A DNA stretch of 64,000 bases from Brevibacillus reuszeri (lineage in GTDB: Bacteria > Bacillota > Bacilli > Brevibacillales > Brevibacillaceae). The position numbers were made by a program, and so were the translations under genes. Location: the NCBI RefSeq assembly GCF_002897295.1, contig NZ_BEXF01000002.1, forward strand, positions 186,001-250,000, given 5' to 3'. Below, in pieces: positions 55,069-64,000 of this stretch. The first letter of the stretch is position 1; each line of letters begins with the position of its first letter. The notes beneath the pieces were generated by a model. That model made no database searches and had not been told where the DNA came from. It saw only the letters and a program-made list of their open reading frames with translations.

Positions 55069-55704
55069 CTATTCGGGTATCAGTTCGTACAGTTCCCCGT
55101 ACTTTTTGCCATCCGTAAAAAAGAGCCGAATAACATCCTTCTTCTTTATTTCGATCTCTGGCATCAGGTTGACGCCTGGCTCCAGATCGCGAATAAAGGC
55201 GTACTGGGTCCCGTCGTCCTTATGGGCAGGAGCTGAGCCTTCCTTTTTTACGTAGCAAAGCACATCCTTGGGGATCGGGATCTCTGAAAAAATGCGAATC
55301 TGCAAGGATTGATGCGAGCTGAACCAATTTCGACCTCTTTTAAAAGAGTAATAGATTTTGGCTTTCCCCGTGCTCACATGGACGATATGTGCATCTCCCT
55401 CTGGAATGAGCAGGACAGGCTTGCCATTTTGTAAGCGGCAGGGAAAAATCCGATACGTAAACCGCCCGATGCCCTCCGTTTTTTCGCGCAGCCCTTTGTG
55501 TACCTTGTATTCCTCACGGGTGTAGAGCTTTAATTGCCCTTCGCTGATTTCGGATGGATCAAATGGGCTGCCATATGGGGATTTATGAACATAAACACAG
55601 GGTACGTCCGCAGACCAGTACCAGTTGAGCACATACTCGCTCCCCTGGTACTGACACGTGACATCCTTGATTAGCCGCTCTTGTGTTTCTTCGCTAACGA
55701 TCAT
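55069..55704 (-). CDS. Unknown 211-residue protein of the GTPase operon
   Basis: I do not recognise the family. The sequence is soluble, without signal or membrane helix, mostly beta-strand-like with alternating hydrophobic and charged residues (for example VLNWYWSADVPCVYVHKSPYGSP, YSFKRGRNWFSSHQSLQIRIFSE). Two or three beta-sandwich units are possible. The ATG at 55704 follows GGGAGC. It is separated from the upstream vWA gene by a palindromic element and precedes the GTPase gene by 12 bases. Confidence 0.75.
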   Translation of the reverse strand: MIVSEETQERLIKDVTCQYQGSEYVLNWYWSADVPCVYVHKSPYGSPFDPSEISEGQLKLYTREEYKVHKGLREKTEGIGRFTYRIFPCRLQNGKPVLLIPEGDAHIVHVSTGKAKIYYSFKRGRNWFSSHQSLQIRIFSEIPIPKDVLCYVKKEGSAPAHKDDGTQYAFIRDLEPGVNLMPEIEIKKKDVIRLFFTDGKKYGELYELIPE

Positions 55705-55730
55705 GACTCATCATGCTCCCTTACAATTCA

Positions 55731-55871
55731 GTTCAAAAAGGAGGATCAACAGAGCCGAGAAGTTCGAGGCGCGGCTGACCCGAGCAGCGCAGCGTAGGTA
55801 TGACTACGTGAGCAGCGGAGGGGCAACGCAACGCGGAAATTCGACAGCTATGTTGACCGGACTTTTTGAAC
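55731..55871. repeat. 141-base palindromic element inside the GTPase operon
   Basis: GTTCAAAAAGGAGGATCAAC (55731-55750) pairs with GTTGACCGGACTTTTTGAAC (55852-55871) except for a few central bases. The GC-rich interior can pair imperfectly throughout, up to a perfect apex CGTAG-N6-CTACG (about 55794-55809). It carries no gene and lies between two co-oriented operon genes only 173 bases apart. It looks like an inserted intergenic repeat or processing hairpin. Confidence 0.65.
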
Positions 55872-55877
55872 ATCCCC

Positions 55878-57167
55878 TTACAGTTCGAACCGCTTGCTGC
55901 TTCGATTACCGCCTTCCAAAGCACCTGCGCTTTTTCGTCCAGATAACATCCGCTTTTGGATCGAAGTCGCTCCTCCGCTCGCAGAAGCAGGAAAGAACAC
56001 CGTAAAAATGGTCAAGACGACAGCAAGCAGAGCCAAAGCGATCAGGCGTACGACCATATCGAGCAGGTCAATCGACATCAGCCCCATCTCCAAAACCAGT
56101 CCAGCAAGCAGACCAGCTACCGCCCCGCCAATGGTAAAGCTTTTTGCCAGATGACGATTGTCAAAAATAAGTCCCAGACCCAATCCTAAGAGTCCACCAA
56201 TAATGAGCAGGCTAACGACTCGCAAAATTGTGTAGAAGAGGCTTTCTTCTGTCGCCCCTGTGCGCTCTGTTACCAGATTGCGGTCTTGTCGGCTTATATC
56301 GTAGATTTGACCAAAAATACCAGTCATTTCATCCGCATGATCGACGTTGAAATAACGGCCACCTGTTTCAGCAGCAATTTGTTCAAGCAAGCTAGTTCCT
56401 GCTGCATCGATTTTGCTCATTCCTACCGTGTGAATCAGGACATGATTTTGCTTGAACGGAGCCAGTGTACTTGGAACATCCAAATCGCTGTAGCCGTCAG
56501 ACATCAGCACGACTGTACTGTTTTCAAGCTGACTGGACGCCTGCAGCTGCGCAAGCCCCTCTTGCAGGGCCAGCCCAATACGGGTCCCTCCATCTGTTCC
56601 CGTTTGATTAAGCAGCTTTTGGATTACTTCATCTCTGGTTGCTTTACTGCTTAAAGAAACCAACGGCTGCAATACTTCCGTACGGTCATTAAAGGTAACA
56701 ACCGCAACCTTCATATCACTGTCCATTTTTTGAACCATGTCGGCCGCTGCCTTGAACAGTTGATTGTCCGGGTCTGACTGGCTCATGCTCCCCGAAGTAT
56801 CGAGCACCAGCACAATGTTGTTGGCACCACTCGATTGCTGAAACGACGAGCCGTACAGAAGCTGCAGAAGCATGGCAGCGACGCCTACCATTACAAGCGT
56901 GCTGGGCACGAGCATTTTCCATGAGAATCCCAGATAGCGCTGCTTCCATCCGTATCCGTTTAGTCTTGGTGAAATGATTTCCGCGATCAGGCACATCAAT
57001 CCTACAAAAAAGGCATACTGCCCAAAATAAAGTCCCATTACAGCCCATTGCGGAAACTCGCCAGACAAACGATCCAGAATGACTTCCCCTACCAAAAACC
57101 CTATGACGCCACCCACCAGGCTACATAAAACCATGAGCAGACTGAGCTTTCTTTGACTCATGACCAT
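55878..57167 (-). CDS. Membrane protein with von Willebrand factor A domain
   Basis: 429 residues. Three N-terminal membrane helices (about 8-30, 42-64, 88-105) are followed by a vWA domain with an intact MIDAS: DTSGSMS (D123, S125, S127), TGTDGGTRIG and MSDGYSD. Three or four more helices follow, then a basic Ser-rich tail. The ATG at 57167 follows GGGAGGAG and overlaps the end of the upstream gene (ATGA at 57161 is the alternative start). vWA domains bind protein partners through a metal ion. In this operon it may link the membrane to the tubulin-like or GTPase proteins. Confidence 0.85.
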   Translation of the reverse strand: MVMSQRKLSLLMVLCSLVGGVIGFLVGEVILDRLSGEFPQWAVMGLYFGQYAFFVGLMCLIAEIISPRLNGYGWKQRYLGFSWKMLVPSTLVMVGVAAMLLQLLYGSSFQQSSGANNIVLVLDTSGSMSQSDPDNQLFKAAADMVQKMDSDMKVAVVTFNDRTEVLQPLVSLSSKATRDEVIQKLLNQTGTDGGTRIGLALQEGLAQLQASSQLENSTVVLMSDGYSDLDVPSTLAPFKQNHVLIHTVGMSKIDAAGTSLLEQIAAETGGRYFNVDHADEMTGIFGQIYDISRQDRNLVTERTGATEESLFYTILRVVSLLIIGGLLGLGLGLIFDNRHLAKSFTIGGAVAGLLAGLVLEMGLMSIDLLDMVVRLIALALLAVVLTIFTVFFPASASGGATSIQKRMLSGRKSAGALEGGNRSSKRFEL

Positions 57168-59506
57168 TCATCTCCTCCCCGGCGGTGAAAGACAAACCCG
57201 CTTTCCTCGTAGGAAGCATGGTATTTCTTGTTGTTGCGGTAAAACATCAGGTCTTCCATGCCAAATCCGCCCATCAGATTCATTTTTTCTATTCCGCTTT
57301 TTTGTTCCTCGTGAATACACCCTTGCTTGTAGGTGCGGGTTCTATCTGCTGAACGGAGAACATACTGGACAAAATCGTTACGGATATCCGCGAATAAATA
57401 TTTTTCCTCATAGCGGTGTTTTTGCAAGAAATGAAAGACTTCGATGTGAACCGCAGCCCGTTCCTCGAGCACAAGGGATAGATCCTGGAACAAGTCCTCT
57501 TTGGTTAAAACCGTTCTGTTCTCGTAAGCGGCAGCAACATTGGCACGAGCGAGCAGCTCTGCTTCAAAGGACAGGGCAAATGTCGATCGCGTAAGTATTT
57601 CTGCCCTGCAAAACTGGCATAACCTCTCTACCAATCCAGCAATGCCGCTTTGGAAGAGTAGCGAGCCATTGCCGATAAACCTGGATTCGAGATAAAACCC
57701 GCTCCCGCGCTGTGCCTCCAGCGAACGAATCGTCTCTGTCACTACCGACTCGTAATATTCGTCCATGTTTTTGCCCAGATAATCAGACGCCTCACGAACA
57801 CTTTTTTGGGCAATCTCCCGAAGCTGCTTCTGCAAGCCTTCGAGCTCATCTACTTTTACGCCAATCTCTCTATGAATCTTCTCTACCTGTTTCTCCAATT
57901 GCAAGAGGAGTTCCAGTGTAAGCTCCCATTCCAGGAGCTCGAATTTTTTACTGTATATCATGCTCAACAGATGGCGGACAAAGGTTCTGACCCGTTCCTT
58001 GTCTCTTGTAAAAAAACCGCCTACTCTGATTTCCTGCCGATCGACACGCTGCTGGTATAGCTCCTCCAGCTCTGTCTTTGTATACTCCAGCTGCCTGGTT
58101 GTTTCTCTGATCCCTGTGCGCAGCTCCTCCAACAGATTTGCACCATTTGCCTGCTCCGCTGTCAGCTGATAGGCTGCGTAAAGTCCCAAGCGCTCATCGT
58201 CTACCCATTCACGCTGGATCAGTTGTGCGAGTGATTCCTGCAAACTTAGGCTATCGACGCGATTCCGTGCCCCACGAGCCACATTGGCTTCAAAAAAGGC
58301 TTGGCTGCTGCCGTCAAACAAAGCCAGCTCGGCTTCCCGCAGGTTCATGCCAGAAAGCTCGCTGTAGCTGACACCAGAGGTCATCAGCCCGGTCATTTCC
58401 TCCAGCGCATGATCTTCGGGCATTACCGACCTGATTTTTCGCTCCAAATCATGGGCGGTCAGTCCCAGCTTTTCTCTCGCCTTTGTTTTCGGCAAATTTT
58501 CTCCAGCCTTTAACCTTTCCAGATAGCGGTCAAAAACAGCCGAGAGCACCGTTAGCGCAATCGCATGTGTAGGCCGCTTCACCTTTGACAAGCCAGCGCT
58601 GGCAAAATTGGTTTGACCCGTATCGACCGTAATGCTGCGAATAAATTGCAGCTTATTGTAGCCCTCGCTGTTCTCACTGAATTCGCGCTCTGCCTTTTTA
58701 TTGTTCAAAAGCACAAGCTTGCTGATTAGCTCGTAATTTTCCTCCATGCCCGCTTCCAGAAACAATCCGTGCTCCGTCTTGTCGCTCAGCATATAAACAA
58801 GGGAGAATAACGGCGCATTTCGATGCTCAACAGGCAGCTTGACGAGATCCTCCGTCACCAGGAGATTTTCTGAAAAGTTGAAATCACTGCGCTGGTAACG
58901 GTTGATCTCTTCTAAAAAGCTGACTGACAGTGCCGCTGAAAACCCGAATGCTTCTCCACTGTTTTTTTCTTGCAGCAGGACATACAAATCGACCGACACA
59001 TTTTTAAACAGTTCAGCGAGATAGCTCTTGAGCAGCAAGGTCAGCTCAGGCAATAAGATAGCAGCCGGATCGTCTGCACGAGTCACAACAGCAATATTCA
59101 CCTGTTGAAAGGTCGTGAACAGCTTGCCCATTTCCGCTACTCGTACACTGGCCAGCTTAAGCGCCTTGTTCAATTCCATCTTGAACGATTCATCCTGTAC
59201 AAAACGTTCGTAGATTGAGGTGCGCATCGTCTGCTTGCTTGCCTCCGGACGCGGCAGTCGGCAGCCAAGCACTTGCGGATGCTCCCACGTCTCCTCTTGA
59301 AAAGCATGCACGTAGAGGACGCCGTTGCCATTTTGCCAGCTTTGCTTGTTCAGGGCACAAACAGCTTGCAGCGCCTCCACGCATTTATCCCCGAGAAAGA
59401 GGAAAAGCACAGGGTTTTGAATGCTTGGCTGTCCATTCCCGCTATCCAGTTGTTTCTCCAAATCCGTAACGTAATGGGTCGCGAACTCTCCAATCAAATC
59501 CCTCAT
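57158..59506 (-). CDS. Unknown 782-residue protein of the GTPase/tubulin operon
   Basis: No family recognised. It is a large soluble, largely alpha-helical protein. The N-terminal part (NPVLFLFLGDKCVEALQAVCALNKQ, then VNIAVVTRADDPAAILLPELTLLLKSYLAELF) may be an alpha/beta domain. Residues about 480-620 are rich in Glu/Lys/Leu with heptad character (coiled coil likely). It overlaps the vWA gene at the 3' end and starts 13 bases after the tubulin-like gene. Close packing implies that the two proteins act together. Confidence 0.8.
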   Translation of the reverse strand: MRDLIGEFATHYVTDLEKQLDSGNGQPSIQNPVLFLFLGDKCVEALQAVCALNKQSWQNGNGVLYVHAFQEETWEHPQVLGCRLPRPEASKQTMRTSIYERFVQDESFKMELNKALKLASVRVAEMGKLFTTFQQVNIAVVTRADDPAAILLPELTLLLKSYLAELFKNVSVDLYVLLQEKNSGEAFGFSAALSVSFLEEINRYQRSDFNFSENLLVTEDLVKLPVEHRNAPLFSLVYMLSDKTEHGLFLEAGMEENYELISKLVLLNNKKAEREFSENSEGYNKLQFIRSITVDTGQTNFASAGLSKVKRPTHAIALTVLSAVFDRYLERLKAGENLPKTKAREKLGLTAHDLERKIRSVMPEDHALEEMTGLMTSGVSYSELSGMNLREAELALFDGSSQAFFEANVARGARNRVDSLSLQESLAQLIQREWVDDERLGLYAAYQLTAEQANGANLLEELRTGIRETTRQLEYTKTELEELYQQRVDRQEIRVGGFFTRDKERVRTFVRHLLSMIYSKKFELLEWELTLELLLQLEKQVEKIHREIGVKVDELEGLQKQLREIAQKSVREASDYLGKNMDEYYESVVTETIRSLEAQRGSGFYLESRFIGNGSLLFQSGIAGLVERLCQFCRAEILTRSTFALSFEAELLARANVAAAYENRTVLTKEDLFQDLSLVLEERAAVHIEVFHFLQKHRYEEKYLFADIRNDFVQYVLRSADRTRTYKQGCIHEEQKSGIEKMNLMGGFGMEDLMFYRNNKKYHASYEESGFVFHRRGGDEWS

Positions 59507-59519
59507 GCTTCCTCCTGTC

Positions 59520-62500
59520 TTATTGCAGCGTCTTGCGCATATCGTTTACTTTTGACCAAACTTTTTTGTAGAACTGATACATCTCTTCTCCATTGACGTA
59601 CTCATCACGGTCATACTCCAGATCACTCTTCACCGCTTGGAAAGCAGCTGCGATCTCATCGAGCTTGGCAACCAGCTGATCTGTATCCTCGGCAGAGGTC
59701 ATAGCGTCACTGCGGCGCGAAGCCTTGCGCTGAAGCGTAGCCATGCTCTTGTGATCCAAGCCTCGGAACTTCTCATAGATGGAGAATTCAATGTGCTTTC
59801 CTGCCTTCATCAGATTGATGAACGGCTCCCACGCTTCTTCTTCCTCGTCCTTGTCGTACACGTACAGCGCACCGCGTTTTACGATTGTGCCAGTATAGAG
59901 CGCCTCGATAAATCGTGTAACCAGCTCTTCCTCACCCTGAATGGCATTTACGATTTGCTCCAGCTCCGCGATTTTGTCCTCGATTTCTTTGTATTTGCGC
60001 ACTTCCTCTTCCATCAGACGGATTTGCTCCGGATAGCGAATCAGATTTTCCTTCGCCATCTCTTCATTGATACTGCCAAACACATCGCGTGTGTACTCTT
60101 GCTCCAAGCCATCCCTCATGAAGCCCTTCAGCTCGACCAGCGCACGCTTGATCTCTCCTGGACTCAGCTTGGACAGATCGCCCTGTGCCTGGTACTTCGC
60201 CATGAACGAAGCGATCGAAAATGGCTTGGTGACGACACACTCATAACGGCTGCTCGTTTTGCTGTCGCTGCCTTTTTCCCGGATGCTGCCGTATCCAAGC
60301 GCTGTTTCGAACAGGCGACGAACCTTGGCGTTGTATGCTCTGATCCGGTCGTTTTGGTACGTATCGCCCCATGATTTTTCAGGGATCGGGGACGGCAGGT
60401 ACGCCCAGTTGTTCTTTTCAGTTTGAACGAGGTGACGTCCAATGCCCTCGCGCTCCAGAATCGTGCGCTCGTAGCTTTCCTCATATACCTTCAGTGGCGT
60501 GTAAACGAACAGCGGAATCCCGTTTTTCGTATTCAGCCAGAAAATACGGTTTTTGACTTCACTTTCTTTGACCGTAAAGCGCGACCCACTGATGGCTGTA
60601 TCCTGATAGTTTTTAATTCCTTTCAAAATCCCTGGCGCTTTGAGTGGTACGGATACGAAGCCCCAAGACGGGAAGTGCATATTGCCAAGATTGTTGCTGA
60701 GATGGAAAACCGGAATCGCTTCCTCATCCAGCTTGCTTGCAATCTTGCGCTCGACGATGCGATCCAGCGTCTCATCCTGCCCGTATTTGATCACCAGGAA
60801 TTCTTCCATCGACTTGGTGATCAGCTCACCGAATTTTTCCGACAAGAATTCCGAAATCGAGCTGACGATATCCAGATCCTGCTCTTTTACCCACTGATCC
60901 GAATGGCGGAGCAGCTCGCTTGTAAAGTCGCGGATCAAATCATCGGATTCCTTTTGCTCCAAAATGTTGCCGACGACCTTGGCGATATCAGGCACGCTGA
61001 CGATATTCCAATAGTACGTCTTGTTGCCGGTACGGTCGCTCTCTTCTCCGCCGTTGATCAGAATGTCGCCGTTTTTCTCGAAAATCTGGTTCAGCGTATT
61101 CAAAATTTCTGTAAACACGTTATAAATGCGATTGTTTTCCGCATTGAGCAAACGGTGCAGCTCTTCGTAGAATTCAATCATTTGCTCCAGCTTTTCCTGA
61201 TCGGCGAGAAGCTGGTACTCATTGATTTTCGCTTCAATATAAAGGTTCTTCTTTTTCTCCTTGGAGATAAAAGCGCTGCGGGCATCGCCCAGCTTTTCAC
61301 CCGCCACTTCACGCGCGCCCTCGATCTCACGCGGGAAGCTCTCCAGATTCGCCTTGAGGCTTTCCACATAGGACAAAATCATTTTCATCAGGCAGTAGCC
61401 TTTGTCCGAATGAATCAGACGGGACGCGTAAAATGGTCCTTGCTCCGGATGCAGGAAGACACGCGTAATCATTTCTCCAAATACAGAAATCATATCGCCT
61501 GGTGTCTGCTTCTTGCACTTGATGTACGCCTCCCGCGCCTTGGCGAGATAGCCTTGCTCCAGCTCGTGATCGATGCTTACAACCTGCTGGGAAATCACGT
61601 TGCTGTAGTTCAGGCGCTCGCTGTTTTCATAGCCAGGCAGCGGCTCAGGAACGCGCTCTTCAAACTTGCGTGAAATGGAGTCGATGTCAATCCCCAGCTT
61701 ACGAGCGAACTTCTCTGCGTCCTCCTGGGTCGGAGCTACCGTGAACATTTTCTCCATTTTCTTAAACAGACGATAAGCCAAATACGTAGTCATTTCTTCG
61801 ATCGGCAGGACAGCGGATGAAGCACCGATAACGTTGTATTGATAATTTGCCGCGTACGCCTTTGGCATTTGGTTAATATTCGTGCGGATATTGCTGATAT
61901 AGTCATGGATCGCGAATTCTTCGCCGGAACGCTTTTCCTCACTCGCCATGAAGTTCGTAATGTTCTCCGCTGTTACGTTCATGCAGTAGTCGTAGGCGTT
62001 TTCCAGTGCTTTGCCTTCGAGATTTGTCGCCGAGATCAAATGGCACAGGTTGAACGGAGGCATCGGCGATTGTACGGTAAGCACGTTGCCGTATTGCTGA
62101 CGGAAGCGCTCCATGCGCTCGTCCGTGTTCATCCAGTAGTCGAGCTCCTTCAGTGCTGCATAGCCATTTTTCATGATGTAGTCACGCGTATGGGAGCTGA
62201 GGCTCTTGTTCGACAGATTCACGTCAGGCGTAAACAGATAGCCCAGTGTATTGACCTTGTCTACCCCGCCGCTGCCGAAATCGCGCTCCAAAATGCCGCG
62301 AACGATATACGCGATATCGAGGAAGCAGCCACTTCCTGTTCCACCGGAAAGACCGCTCAGCAGGAATACCGTCAGCTTTTTATTCGTGCCCTCGCAAAGC
62401 ATTTTGATCTTTTTCTCAATCGTTTGGACAACCTGCGTGATTTTTGTAAATAAAAGCAGACGTCCTGCCTGGCGAACCCCGGATGCACCGCTGATTCCGT

Positions 62501-62909
62501 CTGTGATCGTCAGCTCAGGGGAAAGCCAATCTGTGATGTACGGCTCCAGAATGCTTCGGTTTTGCAATACGCCACCGATCTCCGGATTGGACAACAGTAC
62601 AAACTCGGTTACCGGATCGAGTCCGATGCCCTTGTACTTTTTATTGCGATCATGCTCGTTGGTCTCAAACGCGATATATTCGATATTGTCCGGCTTTTCC
62701 TTGCGCTTTTTCGAGAGAGCGTCTACCGGCAGCTTGAAGCGTCTGTTCACCTGGTATTTCAAGCGGAGCAAGGCATCAATCCCTGTTCCGCCCAATCCGA
62801 TCACGAGCATCGGGTTATCAATTGTATCTACACGAATTTTGTCGCTGACGATTCCGCCGCCAAGCGAAACATCCAATTGTTGAATATGTTCTCTTACTAC
62901 TGCTTTCAT
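59520..62909 (-). CDS. Large tubulin/FtsZ-like GTP-binding protein
   Basis: 1129 residues. The N-terminal domain has the tubulin/FtsZ phosphate-binding layout: GLGGTG at 38-43 and SGGTGSG at 188-194 (the GGTGSG tubulin signature). The long C-terminal part (about 350-1129) is mainly helical, with several probable coiled coils. The length is well above FtsZ or TubZ (about 400). Such 'tubulin-like domain' proteins occur in clusters with vWA and GTPase genes and are predicted to polymerise or scaffold. The C-terminal two thirds have no recognised domain. Confidence 0.82.
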   Translation of the reverse strand: MKAVVREHIQQLDVSLGGGIVSDKIRVDTIDNPMLVIGLGGTGIDALLRLKYQVNRRFKLPVDALSKKRKEKPDNIEYIAFETNEHDRNKKYKGIGLDPVTEFVLLSNPEIGGVLQNRSILEPYITDWLSPELTITDGISGASGVRQAGRLLLFTKITQVVQTIEKKIKMLCEGTNKKLTVFLLSGLSGGTGSGCFLDIAYIVRGILERDFGSGGVDKVNTLGYLFTPDVNLSNKSLSSHTRDYIMKNGYAALKELDYWMNTDERMERFRQQYGNVLTVQSPMPPFNLCHLISATNLEGKALENAYDYCMNVTAENITNFMASEEKRSGEEFAIHDYISNIRTNINQMPKAYAANYQYNVIGASSAVLPIEEMTTYLAYRLFKKMEKMFTVAPTQEDAEKFARKLGIDIDSISRKFEERVPEPLPGYENSERLNYSNVISQQVVSIDHELEQGYLAKAREAYIKCKKQTPGDMISVFGEMITRVFLHPEQGPFYASRLIHSDKGYCLMKMILSYVESLKANLESFPREIEGAREVAGEKLGDARSAFISKEKKKNLYIEAKINEYQLLADQEKLEQMIEFYEELHRLLNAENNRIYNVFTEILNTLNQIFEKNGDILINGGEESDRTGNKTYYWNIVSVPDIAKVVGNILEQKESDDLIRDFTSELLRHSDQWVKEQDLDIVSSISEFLSEKFGELITKSMEEFLVIKYGQDETLDRIVERKIASKLDEEAIPVFHLSNNLGNMHFPSWGFVSVPLKAPGILKGIKNYQDTAISGSRFTVKESEVKNRIFWLNTKNGIPLFVYTPLKVYEESYERTILEREGIGRHLVQTEKNNWAYLPSPIPEKSWGDTYQNDRIRAYNAKVRRLFETALGYGSIREKGSDSKTSSRYECVVTKPFSIASFMAKYQAQGDLSKLSPGEIKRALVELKGFMRDGLEQEYTRDVFGSINEEMAKENLIRYPEQIRLMEEEVRKYKEIEDKIAELEQIVNAIQGEEELVTRFIEALYTGTIVKRGALYVYDKDEEEEAWEPFINLMKAGKHIEFSIYEKFRGLDHKSMATLQRKASRRSDAMTSAEDTDQLVAKLDEIAAAFQAVKSDLEYDRDEYVNGEEMYQFYKKVWSKVNDMRKTLQ

Positions 62910-62922
62910 AATGGATCCACTC

Positions 62923-64000
62923 CTAGACGATGTAGTCTACAAAAACGGACTTGTTTACGTTGGTGAGAGAAATCTTGATGCGGTCGTTTTTCTTGAGTTC
63001 CTTGCCGCGGCTGACATCCAGCACACGCCCTGCCTTTTCAATCCGGCAGCTCGAACGATTCTCGATGATTAGCGTATCGTTTTTCCCCGGGAAAAAGACC
63101 ACTTTCTCCGTTTCTGTAAATTCTGGCGCCAGCTGCAGGAGCTGATGCAGCTTGACCTTGCCTTTAAATGCGTTCAGCTTTTTGTACTGTGGATTTGATT
63201 TTTCGCCTGTATCCTCGTCCACAATCTCGATCGCGATCTGACCGGCGAAGCCTTTGTTGGCTTTGCGCCAGAGCGACAGTGCATACAAGCCTCCCCCAAT
63301 TAATAGAATGAGAAGTGCGGTACCTCCTACTACGGTTGTCCACGGAAATGGTTTCGACTCTGCGGACGGATCGGTCGTAGCTGGCGGCTGTGGCTTGGCT
63401 GTACCTGCACCTTGGGTAGCATCTACGATCAGCGCTGGTGTCTCGCGATAAAAGCTCGTATCCTCCGCTTTTACTTTCAACTCGTATTGATGGTCAGCAG
63501 GGATCGTGAAGCTTCCTTCGAACCCGCTGCCTGTATTGTTCAGCGCAATCTCATTCGTTTGATTGTCGGTCTTGTCATGGACGAGCAAGGTTGCCTTCAT
63601 CTGCTTGTAAATATCGGGGCTTGCTACCTTTTGTCCGTTTGAAACTAGCGCTGCTTTTACAGGAACGACATCTCCTGCCTTAAAGCTTTTGGCAGCTACC
63701 GGCTCCATCTCCAATTGCAAATCGTAGTTAAAGATCATATTGATATCGATCTTTTCCTTTGGCACACCTTTTACTTGCAGCTTCCAATCGCCTTGCTGCG
63801 GCTTAACCAGCTTGAGCATGGTGTAGGCATTTGATCGTGAAAGACGTATTTCATTAGAGGGCAATTTCACTTCCTGACCGCTTGGATCGAATAGCTTCAC
63901 GTCTACCGCTTTTTGCGACATGATTGAGATGTTTGCCTCCAGGACGCTCGCGTTCGGTATCGAAATCGCCACTTCCTGCGTCTGACCATTGGAGACAAAG
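62923..64000 (-). CDS. Membrane-anchored vWA/Ig-type protein (5' end beyond window)
   Basis: The frame is open at the right window edge (359 codons visible), so the N-terminus is missing. The visible part has two beta-sandwich-like modules. One begins QTQEVAISIPNASVLEANISI and is typical of the segment that follows a vWA domain in secreted proteins. A Pro-rich spacer, a membrane helix (WTTVVGGTALLILLIGGGLYAL) and a cytoplasmic FHA/PilZ-like beta domain ending DRIKISLTNVNKSVFVDYIV follow. It is first gene visible of the tubulin/GTPase operon. Confidence 0.75.
   Translation of the reverse strand, partial: FVSNGQTQEVAISIPNASVLEANISIMSQKAVDVKLFDPSGQEVKLPSNEIRLSRSNAYTMLKLVKPQQGDWKLQVKGVPKEKIDINMIFNYDLQLEMEPVAAKSFKAGDVVPVKAALVSNGQKVASPDIYKQMKATLLVHDKTDNQTNEIALNNTGSGFEGSFTIPADHQYELKVKAEDTSFYRETPALIVDATQGAGTAKPQPPATTDPSAESKPFPWTTVVGGTALLILLIGGGLYALSLWRKANKGFAGQIAIEIVDEDTGEKSNPQYKKLNAFKGKVKLHQLLQLAPEFTETEKVVFFPGKNDTLIIENRSSCRIEKAGRVLDVSRGKELKKNDRIKISLTNVNKSVFVDYIV

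Noticed and set aside
60423..61673. A 416-codon open frame on the plus strand inside the tubulin-like gene
   Set aside because: It is the antisense shadow of a strongly supported gene, with no ribosome site or recognisable domain.

Overview
The window looks like chromosomal DNA of a Brevibacillus-type Firmicute (order Paenibacillales). This is inferred from gene content, not from a marker gene. The evidence is AAGGAGG-type ribosome sites with frequent TTG/GTG starts, a SAM-I (S-box) leader before metQNI, Fur boxes on siderophore genes, an operon colinear with Bacillus subtilis yxeKLMNOQ, and a YclNOPQ-type petrobactin importer. No rRNA, tRNA, CRISPR array, transposase or phage gene was seen. 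The first gene (nucleotidase) and the last (membrane protein of the GTPase module) run off the window edges.

Layout. 1-10.2 kb, all minus strand: secreted 5'-nucleotidase, recQ, a VanR/VanS-like two-component system with a serine D,D-carboxypeptidase and a VanZ protein, fumC and an MgtC protein. Two related hairpin repeats (about 3635-3837 and 7437-7574) sit between these genes. 10.4-17.7 kb: a MATE pump, then a plus-strand yxe-type operon for S-succinocysteine (modified cysteine) breakdown that lacks the YxeP deacetylase. 17.7-24.3 kb: a minus-strand purine salvage operon with a spermidine-type ABC importer, nucleoside hydrolase and adenine deaminase. 24.6-31 kb: a MpsC-like protein, an AT-rich lipoprotein, the S-box metQNI operon, an FAD-linked oxidase and a small membrane-protein pair.

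31.1-37.3 kb is an AT-richer island and one of the two most interesting parts. It encodes a 62-residue six-cysteine peptide with two thioredoxin-like membrane proteins, a MauE-like redox membrane protein and an ABC exporter. A divergent AgrC-type kinase and LytTR regulator sit alongside. It reads as a self-contained system to make, oxidatively fold, export and regulate a disulfide-rich peptide (bacteriocin or signal).

37.5-42.3 kb: Fur-controlled iron uptake (YusV-like ATPase; YclNOPQ-like importer). 42.6-51.1 kb: a PadR regulator with a multidrug ABC exporter, a DUF4097 lipoprotein, a second MATE pump, a Crp/Fnr regulator with an AhpD-like protein, an ECF sigma factor with its probable anti-sigma, and a metallo-beta-lactamase-fold hydrolase.

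51.3-64.0 kb is a tightly packed minus-strand operon of seven genes. They encode a membrane-anchored Ig/vWA-type protein (partial), a 1129-residue tubulin/FtsZ-like protein, a 782-residue unknown, a membrane vWA protein, a 211-residue unknown, a zinc-ribbon GTPase and a GAP1-like protein. It resembles the predicted NTP-dependent conflict or stress systems built around 'double GTPase' and GTPase-associated proteins, and has little or no experimental description that I know of.
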